A stretch of DNA of 64,000 nucleotides from GCA-003244245 sp052390495 (GCA_052390495.1 JBQTGW010000076.1:48493-112492), one strand, 5' to 3'; shown: positions 7,915-16,911, counted from the stretch's first letter. The notes: generated by a model not told the origin, from the sequence alone. Translations and numbers: made by a program.

Positions 7915-9879
7915 GTGTCGCTGACGAGGCTCCTGGACTACCTCCCGCGCGGCAATCTGCTCGACGATGTCGCCTGGCGCAAGCGGCACAAGTCCCTGCT
8001 CTGGGTGCTCTTTGTGCACATCCCCACGTTTCTTGTGTTCGGGCTCTGGCTCGGCTACAGCGTGGTGAACGTCGGGCTCTTCGTGCTGGCCGTCCCGATG
8101 GCGTGTCTGCTGCTCGGCATGGTGGTACCGCACCGGCGGGTGGCCTCGTTCTTCGTCACCGCCGGGTTGGTGTACTGTTCCTCGGCCCTGGTCGGGTTGA
8201 CGAACGGCAACATCGAGGCCCACTTCCACTTCTTTGTCATCATCGGCTTCATCGCGCTCTACCAGGACTGGGTGCCGTTCCTGTGGAACATCGTGTTCAT
8301 GGTGTTCAGCCACGGCATCGGCACGGCCTGGCAGGCAGATCTGATCTTCAACCATCTGCCTGCGCAAACGAATCCGTGGGTCTGGTCGCTCATCCACGGG
8401 ATTGCCGTGCTCTTCGCCTGCGTCGGTGTGGTGATCTTCTGGCGCACCACCGAGGACGAACAGCAGAAAGCGATAGCACTGAGCACCCAGCTGGCTGCGG
8501 TGGAGCTCAACCAACGCAAGTTCACTTCGGAACTGCTGGTCAATCTCGCCCGGCGCAACCAGAGCATGCTCTATCGGCAGTTGGACATCATCAACCAGCT
8601 CGAGGAGAAGGAGCGCGACCCCGACGCACTGGGCGAGCTGTTCCAACTCGACCACCTGGCCACCCGCATCCGACGCAACGCGGAGAGCCTGCTGGTGCTT
8701 TCCGGTGAGGAACCGACCCGGGTCTGGAGCGAGCCGGTGCGCCTCATCGACGTGGTGCGTGCTGCCATCGCCGAGACCGAGGACCTGGACCGGGTCGTGT
8801 TCGCCGTCGACGAGCGGGTGGAGGTGCTCGGCCACACAGTCACCGACCTGACTCATGCGCTGGCCGAGCTGACCGAGAACGCGGTGCGGTACTCCCCGCC
8901 GGAGGCCAACGTCACCATCCGCACTCGGCCCTACCTGCGGATTCCCGGTGCTGCTGTGCTTACGGTGGAGGACTGGGGGGTCGGAATGCGCCCCGATGAC
9001 ATGGCCGCAGCCAACGAACTGCTCGCTCGTCCCCGGGATGTCGATTTCTCGATGTCGCAGCGGCTCGGGCTGCACGTCGTGGCCCGGCTCGCCGCTCGTC
9101 ACCACATCCAGGCATCTCTCACCCCCACGCCGGGAACCGGCGTCACGGCGGTTGTCGTATTGCCTGCCGACTTGTTCGCAAGCAACCAGCGGCGGCCCGC
9201 CCCGGACGAATTCGTTCGGGTGGATGCCCGCCCCCCCGTCGCCGCTCCGGTCCCCACCGGGCGCGCTACGCAGCCAACCCCACCCATACCGCGCTCGGGC
9301 ATTCCGACGCCTCGGCGCTCCACGAGCAATGGCCAGGCGCACGGCAGCAACGGGCGGGGTCTACACGCCCGGCCCGAGCACGAGGACGCTCGGGACTGGA
9401 CGGGTTGGTGGACACCCACCCGGCAGTCGACCGGGCAGGAGTCCGCGCCGGTATCCACGGTGCCGAGCGCAGCCGCCGTCGCACGTGCCGCGCCACGCAG
9501 CGCTGAGAGCACCGGCAGCTCTGCAACCGGCAGCTCTGCAACCGGCAGCTCTGGAGCAGTGACCACAGATCACGATCCGGTGATCGGCACCGCATCCGAG
9601 CAGGGACCCCATGCCCTGCTCACCCGTCGCATCCCACAGGCACACCTCGCCCCCGAGTTGCGCCGCTCGCCTTCGTCGGACGGGGACCGCACCGAGTCGT
9701 CGTCGGGTACCGAGTCGTCGACCGAGTCGCCGTCGGACGGGCCCCACTCCTCGGCTGCTCCTGACGCGCAGCAGGCCAGGGAGGCCCTGTCCCGTTTCCA
9801 GGCCAGCAGGCAAGCGGCCCAGCAGCAGGTCGATGCCGACGAAACCCGCTCACCGAACGGAACAGGTCCCGAGTCATGA
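7915..9879 (+). CDS. Conservon sensor histidine kinase (CvnA-like)
   Basis: 654 residues from GTG, with GGTGGG about 8 nt upstream; earlier in-frame starts run through the inverted repeat. N-terminal membrane domain of several spans (about 27-180) with an HFHFF...ALYQDW motif shared with actinobacterial sensors, then a helical linker LDHLATRIRRN, HATPase_c (N-box ELTENAVRYS, then DWGVGM), and a 225-residue Pro/Ser/Thr-rich tail with a 15-bp repeat at 9511-9555. Such kinases head cvn operons and recruit the small GTPase module to the membrane. The stop overlaps the next start as ATGA. Confidence 0.85.
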   Translation: MSLTRLLDYLPRGNLLDDVAWRKRHKSLLWVLFVHIPTFLVFGLWLGYSVVNVGLFVLAVPMACLLLGMVVPHRRVASFFVTAGLVYCSSALVGLTNGNIEAHFHFFVIIGFIALYQDWVPFLWNIVFMVFSHGIGTAWQADLIFNHLPAQTNPWVWSLIHGIAVLFACVGVVIFWRTTEDEQQKAIALSTQLAAVELNQRKFTSELLVNLARRNQSMLYRQLDIINQLEEKERDPDALGELFQLDHLATRIRRNAESLLVLSGEEPTRVWSEPVRLIDVVRAAIAETEDLDRVVFAVDERVEVLGHTVTDLTHALAELTENAVRYSPPEANVTIRTRPYLRIPGAAVLTVEDWGVGMRPDDMAAANELLARPRDVDFSMSQRLGLHVVARLAARHHIQASLTPTPGTGVTAVVVLPADLFASNQRRPAPDEFVRVDARPPVAAPVPTGRATQPTPPIPRSGIPTPRRSTSNGQAHGSNGRGLHARPEHEDARDWTGWWTPTRQSTGQESAPVSTVPSAAAVARAAPRSAESTGSSATGSSATGSSGAVTTDHDPVIGTASEQGPHALLTRRIPQAHLAPELRRSPSSDGDRTESSSGTESSTESPSDGPHSSAAPDAQQAREALSRFQASRQAAQQQVDADETRSPNGTGPES

Positions 9880-10295
9880 GTACGGCTGGCCCGATCAGCG
9901 GGCAACTTGACTGGCTGCTTACCGATTTCATGCGGGGAATCCCAGGAGTGCGGCACACTCTGGTGGTCTCCGGCGACGGCCTGCCGCTGGCCTCCTCGGA
10001 TGGCATTGACGAGATGCTGGGTGACCAGCTTTCGGCCGCCGCCTCGGGGTTGGTGAGTCTGGCGAAGGGGTCCGCGCAGCTGCTGGGCATGGCGCCGGTC
10101 AGTCAGACCATCGTAGAGATGATGGGTGGTTACCTGTTCATGACATCGATCAGCCAGGGTTCCACGCTTGCCGTGGTCACCGAGCGGCAGTGCGACATGG
10201 GGATGGTCGGCTACGAGATGACGATGCTGGCCGCACGGGTGGGGCACGCGCTGACGCCGGCGCCGCGATCGCCCTCAGACCGGACGTCACCGTGA
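9876..10295 (+). CDS. Roadblock/LC7 protein (CvnB-like)
   Basis: 139 residues. LDWLLTDFMRGIPGVRHTLVVSGDGL is cut here as LDWLLTDF and VVSGDGLPLA, the roadblock/LC7 signature; family members regulate small GTPases. It is translationally coupled at both ends: ATGA with the kinase gene and GTGA with the DUF742 gene. The length is normal for the family. Confidence 0.9.
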   Translation: MSTAGPISGQLDWLLTDFMRGIPGVRHTLVVSGDGLPLASSDGIDEMLGDQLSAAASGLVSLAKGSAQLLGMAPVSQTIVEMMGGYLFMTSISQGSTLAVVTERQCDMGMVGYEMTMLAARVGHALTPAPRSPSDRTSP

Positions 10296-10705
10296 CCGAC
10301 AGCGGCAGTCAGGTGGGCGGACAGCGGGATCGGTACGAAGGTGATTACGGCTGGCGACCGGATGATCGGGTTGTTCCGGCCTATGCGCTCACCCAGGGCC
10401 GGACCCGAACCGTCGGTCCGGATCTGCCGCTGGAGGCGCTGGTCACTGCCACTGAACTTGCCGTGCAGAACTTGCCGACGCTGCAGGTGGAGCGCCGGGC
10501 CATCGTCCGGATGTCGATGCGGCCGACCTCGGTGGTGGAGATCGGCGCGGTGCTGAACGTCCCGGCAGGCGTGGCCCGGGTACTGGTCAGTGACCTGGCT
10601 AACTCCGGCTTCCTCACCGTGCACCTGCCCCGGTCCACCGACACCATAGGTGGACCGGGTGAAGAGATACTCGGGAGGTTGTTGGATGGACTACGCGCCC
10701 GTTGA
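10292..10705 (+). CDS. DUF742 protein (CvnC-like)
   Basis: 137 residues, GTG overlapping the previous stop. Matches the conservon DUF742 pattern: VVPAYALTQGRTR near the N-terminus, LPLEALV, then a winged-helix-like C-terminal half ending VLVSDLANSGFLTV. Third gene of the operon; its role is presumed to be linking roadblock protein and GTPase. The 3' end overlaps the next gene by 20 nt. Confidence 0.88.
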   Translation: MTDSGSQVGGQRDRYEGDYGWRPDDRVVPAYALTQGRTRTVGPDLPLEALVTATELAVQNLPTLQVERRAIVRMSMRPTSVVEIGAVLNVPAGVARVLVSDLANSGFLTVHLPRSTDTIGGPGEEILGRLLDGLRAR

Positions 10706-11285
10706 GAACGATCGACGGCCCGACCCGGGCCCTCAGCGTCAGTTGCTCCCGCTGAAGGTCCTGGTGGCTGGCGGGTTCGGAGTCGGAAAGACCACATTCG
10801 TCGGGTCACTTTCGGAGATTCCGCCGCTGAGCACCGAGCAGGAGATGACCTCGCTTTCGGTCGGTATCGACGACGCGGCCGCCGTCCCGAGCAAGACCAC
10901 CACCACGGTGGCGATGGACTTCGGCCGCATCACCGTCGATGATCAGCTCATCCTCTACCTGTTCGGCGCGCCCGGGCAAAACCGCTTCTGGTTCATGTGG
11001 GATGAGCTCGCCAGGGGCGCGGTCGGTGCGATCGTACTTGTCGACGTGCGAAGGGTGGACGACAGCTTCGCCGCGATCGACTACTTCGAAGATCGCGGGC
11101 TACCGTTCACCGTGGCGATCAATCGATTCCCCGGCGCCCCCGACTTCCCGGTCGACGCCCTGCGAGAGGCCCTGACGATCCCGCCGAGCTGCCCCCTGGT
11201 TCAGATGGACGCCCGAAACCCTCGCTCCAGTCTGGAAACCCTGGTCACCCTCGTAGAGCATGCCCTGGCCTGCAGCGTTCGCTGA
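10686..11285 (+). CDS. Small Ras-like GTPase of the conservon (CvnD-like)
   Basis: 199 residues, ATG 7 nt after GGGAGG. P-loop GGFGVGKTT, switch/G3-like LFGAPGQNRFWFMWDE and NRFP as the G4 equivalent. This ATP/GTP-binding family closes cvn operons and is thought to form a membrane complex with the kinase, roadblock and DUF742 proteins. No P450 or other effector gene follows; the next gene is convergent. Confidence 0.9.
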   Translation: MDYAPVENDRRPDPGPQRQLLPLKVLVAGGFGVGKTTFVGSLSEIPPLSTEQEMTSLSVGIDDAAAVPSKTTTTVAMDFGRITVDDQLILYLFGAPGQNRFWFMWDELARGAVGAIVLVDVRRVDDSFAAIDYFEDRGLPFTVAINRFPGAPDFPVDALREALTIPPSCPLVQMDARNPRSSLETLVTLVEHALACSVR

Positions 11286-11296
11286 ACCCCTCGCCC

Positions 11297-12415
11297 TCAT
11301 TCCTTCGTCCGGGGCAGCGGCACTTGCCAGACCAGCTCGGTGCCATGGGGCACGACTGGGTGGGCGTGGAGGTGACCGCCCAGCTCTTCGGCTCGCCTGG
11401 CTAGGTTGGCCAGGCCGCTGTCGGCCCGCTGCTCGGGTAGCCCGACACCGTTGTCGCGTACGGTGAGCCGGATCGTCGTGCCCGTCACGGCCAGCTCCAC
11501 CAGCGCCGCGCTGGCCTCGGCGTGGCGTCCGATGTTGGTCAGCGCCTCCCGCAGCACCGCCGTGAGTTGGGGAACCACCGCGGCGGGCACCACACTGTCC
11601 ACCGGCCCCGCAAAGCGGATCACAGGGTCGAAAGCGAGCACCTCAGCTGCCTCCTGCAGGATCGCCAGCACCTCATGGCGCAGGCTCTCGCCCTTCCTGG
11701 CGGGGGAGCGCAGCGAGAAGATCGCCTGCCGGATCTCGCGGATGGTGTCGTCAAGCGCCTCGACGTAGGCCGACAGTCGCTGCGCCACCTCGGGGTTTCG
11801 GGTCAGTCGCATCGTGCCCTGCAGCCCGAGGCCGGTGGCGAAGAGCCGCTGAATCACCAGGTCATGCAGGTCGCGGGCGATCCGGTCGCGATCCTCCAGC
11901 AGCACCAGCCGCTCCCGATCCTCCCGCGAGCGCGCCAGCTCCAAGGCGAGCGCGGCATGGTTGGCGAACCCGGTCGTGGCAGCGACATCATCGGCATCGA
12001 AGGGGTTGCAGCCAGCTTCCCTGGCTACCATGAGCACGCCGAGCATCCCATTGCCCAATGCCAGCCGGACCAGCAGCACCGGCCCCCAGCGAGCGGACAG
12101 GCCAGCGCGCGGATCCGCCCGGGTGTCGATTACCAGCTCTGGCTTGCCGGACGTCAGCACCGACGCGCTCAACGAATCCGCGGCCGAGAACCGCGTTTCA
12201 CGCATCTCGGCGGCCACGCACCCCTGCGCCGCCGCTACTCGTAGATCACCGGCGGCCGGGTCGGGTATGACGATGCCGCCCAAATCGGCACCTGCCAGCA
12301 CGCGGGCACTGGCGGCGACGTGCTCCAGCGCTTCGTCTTGACTCATCCCGCGCAGTAGATCGGTGGCCAGCCGAGACGCTATCTCCAGAGACCGTTGCCG
12401 CCGCCTGCTGGCCAT
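11297..12415 (-). CDS. GAF-domain sensor histidine kinase (NarL-type, DevS-like)
   Basis: 372 residues from an ATG; an upstream TTG in frame is less likely. One GAF domain (about 25-170), then HisKA_3 with phospho-acceptor motif RIARDLHDLVIQRLF, then HATPase_c with EALTNIGRHAEAS and DNGVGLPEQ. No membrane segment, so it is a cytoplasmic sensor. Related kinases carry two GAF domains with haem; only one is present here. No response regulator is adjacent, so it is an orphan kinase. Confidence 0.85.
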   Translation of the reverse strand: MASRRRQRSLEIASRLATDLLRGMSQDEALEHVAASARVLAGADLGGIVIPDPAAGDLRVAAAQGCVAAEMRETRFSAADSLSASVLTSGKPELVIDTRADPRAGLSARWGPVLLVRLALGNGMLGVLMVAREAGCNPFDADDVAATTGFANHAALALELARSREDRERLVLLEDRDRIARDLHDLVIQRLFATGLGLQGTMRLTRNPEVAQRLSAYVEALDDTIREIRQAIFSLRSPARKGESLRHEVLAILQEAAEVLAFDPVIRFAGPVDSVVPAAVVPQLTAVLREALTNIGRHAEASAALVELAVTGTTIRLTVRDNGVGLPEQRADSGLANLARRAEELGGHLHAHPVVPHGTELVWQVPLPRTKE

Positions 12416-12517
12416 ACCCACCGCCGTCGCTCGCCCCGCCCCTGCGAGCGATCGTCGCAAGCGCCAGCCGGTACTCGGAAGCGGCCGATCGGTCAGAGAC
12501 AGTGGTGAGCCCGAACG

Positions 12518-12554
12518 AGCTGCGCCCCCCGATGAGTAACCGGGGGGCGCAGCT
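12518..12554 (-). terminator. Terminator hairpin downstream of the MetE-core gene
   Basis: Perfect 14-bp stem AGCTGCGCCCCCCG / CGGGGGGCGCAGCT with a 9-nt loop, about 57 nt past the minus-strand stop. There is no T-run. Confidence 0.6.
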
Positions 12555-12559
12555 AGGCC

Positions 12560-12595
12560 ACTGGGCCACTTGGGGCTACTGGGCCACTTGGGGCT
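12560..12595. repeat. 18-bp direct repeat, two copies
   Basis: ACTGGGCCACTTGGGGCT at 12560-12577 and 12578-12595, followed by ACTGA. It lies between the stop of the MetE-core gene and its terminator, so it would be transcribed as 3' untranslated RNA. Role unknown. Confidence 0.7.
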
Positions 12596-12610
12596 ACTGA
12601 GAGCTCGGCA

Positions 12611-13783
12611 TCAGCTGATACCGAGCTTCTCCGCGGCCATCCTGGTCCCTTCCACGCGATTCTTGATCTTCTGGAACGCGACGTCGCGAGCATAGTCGGG
12701 CGAACCATGGTTCGGCTTCTCATCAATACTGAACGGCGAGAATCCGCAGTCATCCGTCGAGCCGAGGCGCTCCTTGGGGATGAACTTGGCGGCCCGCACG
12801 AGCCCGTCGCAGATCTCCTGTGCGCTCTCCGGGCGGGGGCTCTGCGTCACAGTCACCCCGACGTAGGCCATCTGTGCGACACCGTTGGCATCGTCACTGA
12901 GATGCTCGCCGATCAGCTTGTAGACCGGGTCCTTGTCTCTTTCGCTGGCCAGCTGGATCAGGAAGTAACCAGCATTCATCTGGAACATGCTCGGAAGGAG
13001 ATCGCTGTAAGGTACGTCAGCGCTGTGGACCGAATCGCGGTCACCGCCAGGGCAGGTGTGGATACCGATATTCACGCGATCCTCGGCCGAGAAACGCTCG
13101 AGCACACGGTTGTTCAGTTCAATGAAGTGGGGAAGCAGGTCAGCTCCAGTCCACGGGTTACGTGGATCTTTCCTGGTCGACAATCGACCTTCGGTGAAGT
13201 CGATCGAAACTCTGACTGCTCCCGCGCTGAAGGCCGCGCGGATATCTTTCTCACACTCGTTGATAAGGTCTGCCTCGAACTCCTCCCGGGAGTATCCGGG
13301 CACCTCTTCCTTTAGGGGGTACAAGAGAGCCAGCATCGAAGGCGCGATCACGGCCTGCTTCATGGGCCTGGTGGCGTATCCAAGAGACTTCTTCAGCGTG
13401 TCGGCTGCAAAAGTCTTGTACCGGAAGGGACCGCCGGTCAGGCGGGGCAGCTGCCGGCCATGGCCATCAGCGAAGATCGCGAAAAACTGTCCGCCGCCGC
13501 CGAGATTATCGGCAAGACCGGTTCCTGCCAACGTATCCGTGATCGGGTACGTTGCGAAGCTCGACCACCGCTGCTCACCGTCGGAGACGATTGGCGATCC
13601 CGTCGCTTCCATACGCTCGATCGAATCTTTTGCGGCAGCGTCCTGCTCTACTTCAAGTTGGTCTTTGGTGATCTTACCATCGTCGTAGGCTGCGTAAGCG
13701 GCCTGGAGTGAGGAGGCCCGAGGCAGTGAGCCGACCGGCTCTGTAGGAATTCCTGTTTCCGTCCTCGGATCGTAACCACTCAT
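12611..13783 (-). CDS. MetE-like core methyltransferase (cobalamin-independent methionine synthase, C-terminal type)
   Basis: 390 residues, ATG after GAGAGGA. It has only the catalytic half of MetE (normally about 750 residues). TEPVGSLPR is near the N-terminus; the zinc ligands are visible as HTC (about 241) and DDCGF (about 346). The family moves a methyl group from a folate or other donor to a thiol such as homocysteine. Whether the substrate is homocysteine is not certain, because stand-alone core enzymes vary. It is monocistronic with its own promoter and a leader of about 175 nt. Confidence 0.75.
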   Translation of the reverse strand: MSGYDPRTETGIPTEPVGSLPRASSLQAAYAAYDDGKITKDQLEVEQDAAAKDSIERMEATGSPIVSDGEQRWSSFATYPITDTLAGTGLADNLGGGGQFFAIFADGHGRQLPRLTGGPFRYKTFAADTLKKSLGYATRPMKQAVIAPSMLALLYPLKEEVPGYSREEFEADLINECEKDIRAAFSAGAVRVSIDFTEGRLSTRKDPRNPWTGADLLPHFIELNNRVLERFSAEDRVNIGIHTCPGGDRDSVHSADVPYSDLLPSMFQMNAGYFLIQLASERDKDPVYKLIGEHLSDDANGVAQMAYVGVTVTQSPRPESAQEICDGLVRAAKFIPKERLGSTDDCGFSPFSIDEKPNHGSPDYARDVAFQKIKNRVEGTRMAAEKLGIS

Positions 13784-13872
13784 AACTTGTCCTCTCCGTT
13801 GAGTTGAGTAGGCTTACAGGTGGTCGAGCAGGGGAGGTAGCGCCCGCCATAAGTAACCTTTCGGCCGCGAGA

Positions 13873-13897
13873 CGCCGCTCTCACCACGAGAGCGGCG
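13873..13897 (-). promoter_or_regulatory. Leader hairpin of the MetE-core mRNA
   Basis: 10-bp perfect stem (GCCGCTCTC paired with GAGAGCGGC plus one flanking pair) with a 5-nt loop, inside the predicted 5' leader. No T-run follows. No cobalamin or SAM riboswitch signature was recognised, so it could be a new control element or only a stable stem. Confidence 0.45.
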
Positions 13898-13937
13898 GGC
13901 AATCAACCGAACCTGGATCGGCCGAAGAGACAGGCGC

Positions 13938-13951
13938 AGACAGGTCTGTCT
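13938..13951. promoter_or_regulatory. Operator-like dyad near the MetE-core start site
   Basis: AGACAG-GT-CTGTCT, six-base arms with a 2-nt centre, just downstream of the predicted transcription start of the MetE-core gene. A repressor site is possible. No regulator gene is adjacent. Confidence 0.35.
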
Positions 13952-13964
13952 ATCTGCAACTTGA

Positions 13965-13994
13965 ATCATACTCATGTGGCAATTAGACGGTCAA
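13965..13994 (-). promoter_or_regulatory. Promoter of the MetE-core gene
   Basis: On the minus strand: TTGACC (13994-13989), an 18-bp spacer, TATGAT (13970-13965). It lies in an A/T-rich island (about 13960-14075) that stands out from the high-GC surroundings. The predicted start is near 13958, giving a leader of about 175 nt. Confidence 0.6.
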
Positions 13995-14199
13995 ATAGTA
14001 ACTTAAGGTGATAAATTATGATCTCTATACACTTTAGAGTGATAGCTTAATCTCAATATGATTACAAACTGTAGGCAAAGTGCGCGACTCAGCGCCCGCT
14101 GCCCAGCAATAGGGACCGTTGTCCGGCTATGGGTGTTGACCTGAGCCTGGGCAGTGCGGACCTGGCGGTGCTGCGAGGCAGACCAGGTACCGTGACGAT

Positions 14200-14844
14200 G
14201 TGCGGATCTTGGTGATCGACAATTACGACAGCTTCGTCTACAACCTCGTGCAGTACCTGGCCCAGCTGGGGGCGCAGTGCGTGGTGCGGCGCAACGACGC
14301 GATCGAGGCCGGAGACGTCACCGCTGCGGACGGGGTTCTGATCAGTCCCGGACCGGGCACGCCGGAGCGCGCGGGGGCGAGTATGGATGTCGTTCGGGCC
14401 TGTGCTGAGCAGGGTCGCCCGCTGCTTGGCGTGTGCTTGGGGCACCAGGCGATCGGAGCGGTGTGGGGGGCCACGGTGGCGCGGGCACCGGAGCTGCTGC
14501 ACGGCAAGACTTCGCTGGTGCACCACGACGGCTCGGGTGTGCTGGCCGGCTTACCGCAGCCGTTCGTGGCCACCCGGTACCACTCGCTGACCGTGCTACC
14601 CGAAACCGTTCCCGACGAGCTGACGGTCACCGGCCGGACCGAGTCGGGTGTCGTGATGGCGTTACGGCACCGGACGCTGCCGGTTCATGGCGTGCAGTTT
14701 CACCCCGAATCGGTGCTCACCGACTGCGGGCATCGTCTGCTGGCGAACTGGTTGCGCAGCGCGGGAGCCACAGTGACCGAGCAGCGGGTGGTCGAGCTGG
14801 AGACCAGCATGCGTGAGCTGGCCTCCACCGCGGCGGTGCATTGA
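14200..14844 (+). CDS. trpG: Glutamine amidotransferase of aminodeoxychorismate/anthranilate synthase (PabA/TrpG)
   Basis: 214 residues, GTG start (VRILVIDNYDSFVYN). Class I amidotransferase: oxyanion loop SPGPGTPE, nucleophile Cys in GVCLGHQAIG, and His-Glu in VQFHPES. It supplies ammonia from glutamine to chorismate for folate and/or tryptophan. It sits convergent to pknB, as trpG does in mycobacteria. Its synthase partner is not in the window, so folate and tryptophan roles cannot be separated. Confidence 0.9.
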   Translation: MRILVIDNYDSFVYNLVQYLAQLGAQCVVRRNDAIEAGDVTAADGVLISPGPGTPERAGASMDVVRACAEQGRPLLGVCLGHQAIGAVWGATVARAPELLHGKTSLVHHDGSGVLAGLPQPFVATRYHSLTVLPETVPDELTVTGRTESGVVMALRHRTLPVHGVQFHPESVLTDCGHRLLANWLRSAGATVTEQRVVELETSMRELASTAAVH

Positions 14845-14882
14845 CGCCGGACACACCGGGCATGGACGCCGGACACACCGGG
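14843..14882. repeat. Two more copies of the 22-bp intergenic repeat
   Basis: GACGCCGGACACACCGGG at 14843-14860 and 14865-14882, period 22. The core GGACACACCG is shared with the tract at 2649-2758. It fills the 41-bp gap between the convergent trpG and pknB genes. Confidence 0.65.
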
Positions 14883-14885
14883 GGG

Positions 14886-16814
14886 TTAGCCGCCACCGCC
14901 GGGAGGGTCTGGGGATGTGCCGGTGGGGGTTGTTGTGGCGTTTCTGCTCTCCTGGCCGACTGTGATGGTGATGGTTTGGTCGGGGGCGAATCCGCTGCCC
15001 TCTTCGACGTCCTGATCCAGGATCTGACCATCGTCGTCCTCGTCGGTCACCGGGGTGGTGACCACGGTGAAGCTGCCGATCCAGCCCAGCCGTTGCAGGA
15101 TGACCTGCGCCTGTCTAGGACTCCTGCCGATCAGGTCGGGCATCGTGAGTTCGTTCCCGCGCGACACGGTGAGCGTCACGGTGCTGCCTTCCTCGACCTC
15201 CGTGCCCCCGGCGGGATCCTGATCCAGCACCTGACCCAGCGGCCGCGGTGAGTCAACCTCCTGCACCTGCGGGGTGAGCCGGGCTCTGGAGATGTTGCTT
15301 CTGGCCTGCTCGACATTGGTGCCGACGACGTCGGGCACGGCTATGGTCTGCGGGGGAACGCCGACCGTGATGGTCACTGGGGTGCCCTTTTTCAACCTGC
15401 TTCCGGCAGGCGGATCCTGCGTGACCACCCGGCCGACCTGGGCAGCGTCGGAGACGACCTGCTGACGCTGCGTCGGAGACAGCACCAGGTTGACCCTCTG
15501 TAGTGACTGCTGGGCCTGTCCACTATCCAGTCCTTGCAGGTTGGGGACCTCCACCTCGGCGGGCCCGGAGCCGACGTCCAGCCGGATCGTAGTTCCAGGC
15601 AGCGCCCGATCCGAGGGGTTCATTCCGACCACCCGGTCGATGCTCTCCGACGGGGACTCGACGAAGTTGTGATCGGTCGGGAAGCCGGCGCCGTTGAGCG
15701 TCTGCTCGGCCTGCAGCAGGGGCTGTCCGACGACGTTGGGCACTACGATCGGCTCAGGTGCCCGGCCGAAGACATCGGTGAACAGCAGCAGGAATATGGC
15801 GATCAGGCCGGCGGCCACCGCCGCGGCGAGGAACCAGACACCAGGCCGGGACCGCCGCTGGTCGTAGTCCGGTTCTCCGGAGTGGCGCCTGGTCGGCCTG
15901 ATCATCTGAGTGGGGCCGGCGTCCAGCATCGAGGTGCGGTCGGCGTCGGTCATCACCGTCGGTGCCATCGGCCGCTGGCCGGCCAACGCGCGGACCAGGT
16001 CCGTTCGCATCTCGGCTGCGGACTGGTATCGGTTGGCCGGGTTCTTGCTCATCGCCCTGAGCACCACGGCGTCCATCGCCGCTGAGATACCGGGGTGCTG
16101 ATGCGACGGTGGTGTGGGGTCTTCCCGCACGTGTTGGTAGGCCACCGCGACGGGGGAGTCTCCAGTGAACGGGGGCTGGCCGGTGATCAGCTCGTAGAGC
16201 ACGCAGCCTGCGGCATAAACGTCGGATCGGGCGTCCACCGGCTCGCCGCGAGCCTGCTCAGGAGACAGATACTGGGCGGTACCGATCACGGCTGCGGTCT
16301 GGGTGAGGCCTTGGCCGTCGGCCAGCGCGCGGGCGATACCGAAATCCATCACCTTGACAGCGCCACTGTTCGTGATCATTATGTTGGCCGGTTTGACGTC
16401 CCGGTGGATGATGCCGCCGCGATGGCTGAAGTCCAGCGCGGCGCAGACGTCGGCCATCGTCTCCATGGCGTGCAGCTCGTCCATCGGGCCCTCGGTCTTG
16501 ACGATGTCGCGCAGCGTCCGGCCGTCGACGAACTCCATCACGATGTAGGGCAGCGGACCGTAGTCGGACTCGGCCTCTCCGGTGTCATACACCGCGACGA
16601 TCGCGGGGTGGTTCAGCGCAGCGGCGTTCTGGGCCTCCTTGCGGAAGCGGTGCTGGAACTGCGGGTCGCGGGCCAGGTCGGCGCGCAGCACCTTGATGGC
16701 CACATCGCGACCGAGCCGGATGTCGCGGGCGCGATGCACCTCGGACATGCCCCCGTACCCGAGCGTCTCACCCAGCTCGTAGCGCTCCGACAGTAGTCGG
16801 GGAGTCGTGGTCAT
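14886..16814 (-). CDS. pknB: Ser/Thr protein kinase PknB with four PASTA domains
   Basis: 642 residues from the ATG in MTTTPRLLSERYELG; the longer frame begins inside pknA. Kinase motifs: GYGGMSEV, AIKV, HRDVKPAN, DFGIA and the SPEQARGE segment. A juxtamembrane linker, one membrane helix, then four PASTA repeats (each near VPNVVGQ/VPDVVG/MPDLIG) outside. PASTA kinases bind muropeptides or lipid II and regulate growth and division. The gene is the last of the minus-strand operon, with about 100 nt between it and pknA. It ends in a Pro/Gly-rich tail. Confidence 0.96.
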   Translation of the reverse strand: MTTTPRLLSERYELGETLGYGGMSEVHRARDIRLGRDVAIKVLRADLARDPQFQHRFRKEAQNAAALNHPAIVAVYDTGEAESDYGPLPYIVMEFVDGRTLRDIVKTEGPMDELHAMETMADVCAALDFSHRGGIIHRDVKPANIMITNSGAVKVMDFGIARALADGQGLTQTAAVIGTAQYLSPEQARGEPVDARSDVYAAGCVLYELITGQPPFTGDSPVAVAYQHVREDPTPPSHQHPGISAAMDAVVLRAMSKNPANRYQSAAEMRTDLVRALAGQRPMAPTVMTDADRTSMLDAGPTQMIRPTRRHSGEPDYDQRRSRPGVWFLAAAVAAGLIAIFLLLFTDVFGRAPEPIVVPNVVGQPLLQAEQTLNGAGFPTDHNFVESPSESIDRVVGMNPSDRALPGTTIRLDVGSGPAEVEVPNLQGLDSGQAQQSLQRVNLVLSPTQRQQVVSDAAQVGRVVTQDPPAGSRLKKGTPVTITVGVPPQTIAVPDVVGTNVEQARSNISRARLTPQVQEVDSPRPLGQVLDQDPAGGTEVEEGSTVTLTVSRGNELTMPDLIGRSPRQAQVILQRLGWIGSFTVVTTPVTDEDDDGQILDQDVEEGSGFAPDQTITITVGQESRNATTTPTGTSPDPPGGGG

Positions 16815-16911
16815 TGCGCGGCTGTCCCGCTCCCTGTCCGTGATCCACCCCTCATGGCGTGGGACCTCATCATGCCTGCTAACCAATTGTGACCAGATCG
16901 GGACGGACCGC

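Noticed and set aside
7846..9342. 498-codon open frame on the minus strand opposite the conservon kinase
   Set aside because: It mirrors the kinase gene in high-GC DNA, has no ribosome site and no recognisable domain.
13784..13958. Cobalamin or SAM riboswitch in the MetE-core leader
   Set aside because: No recognisable core motifs of these families were found by eye.
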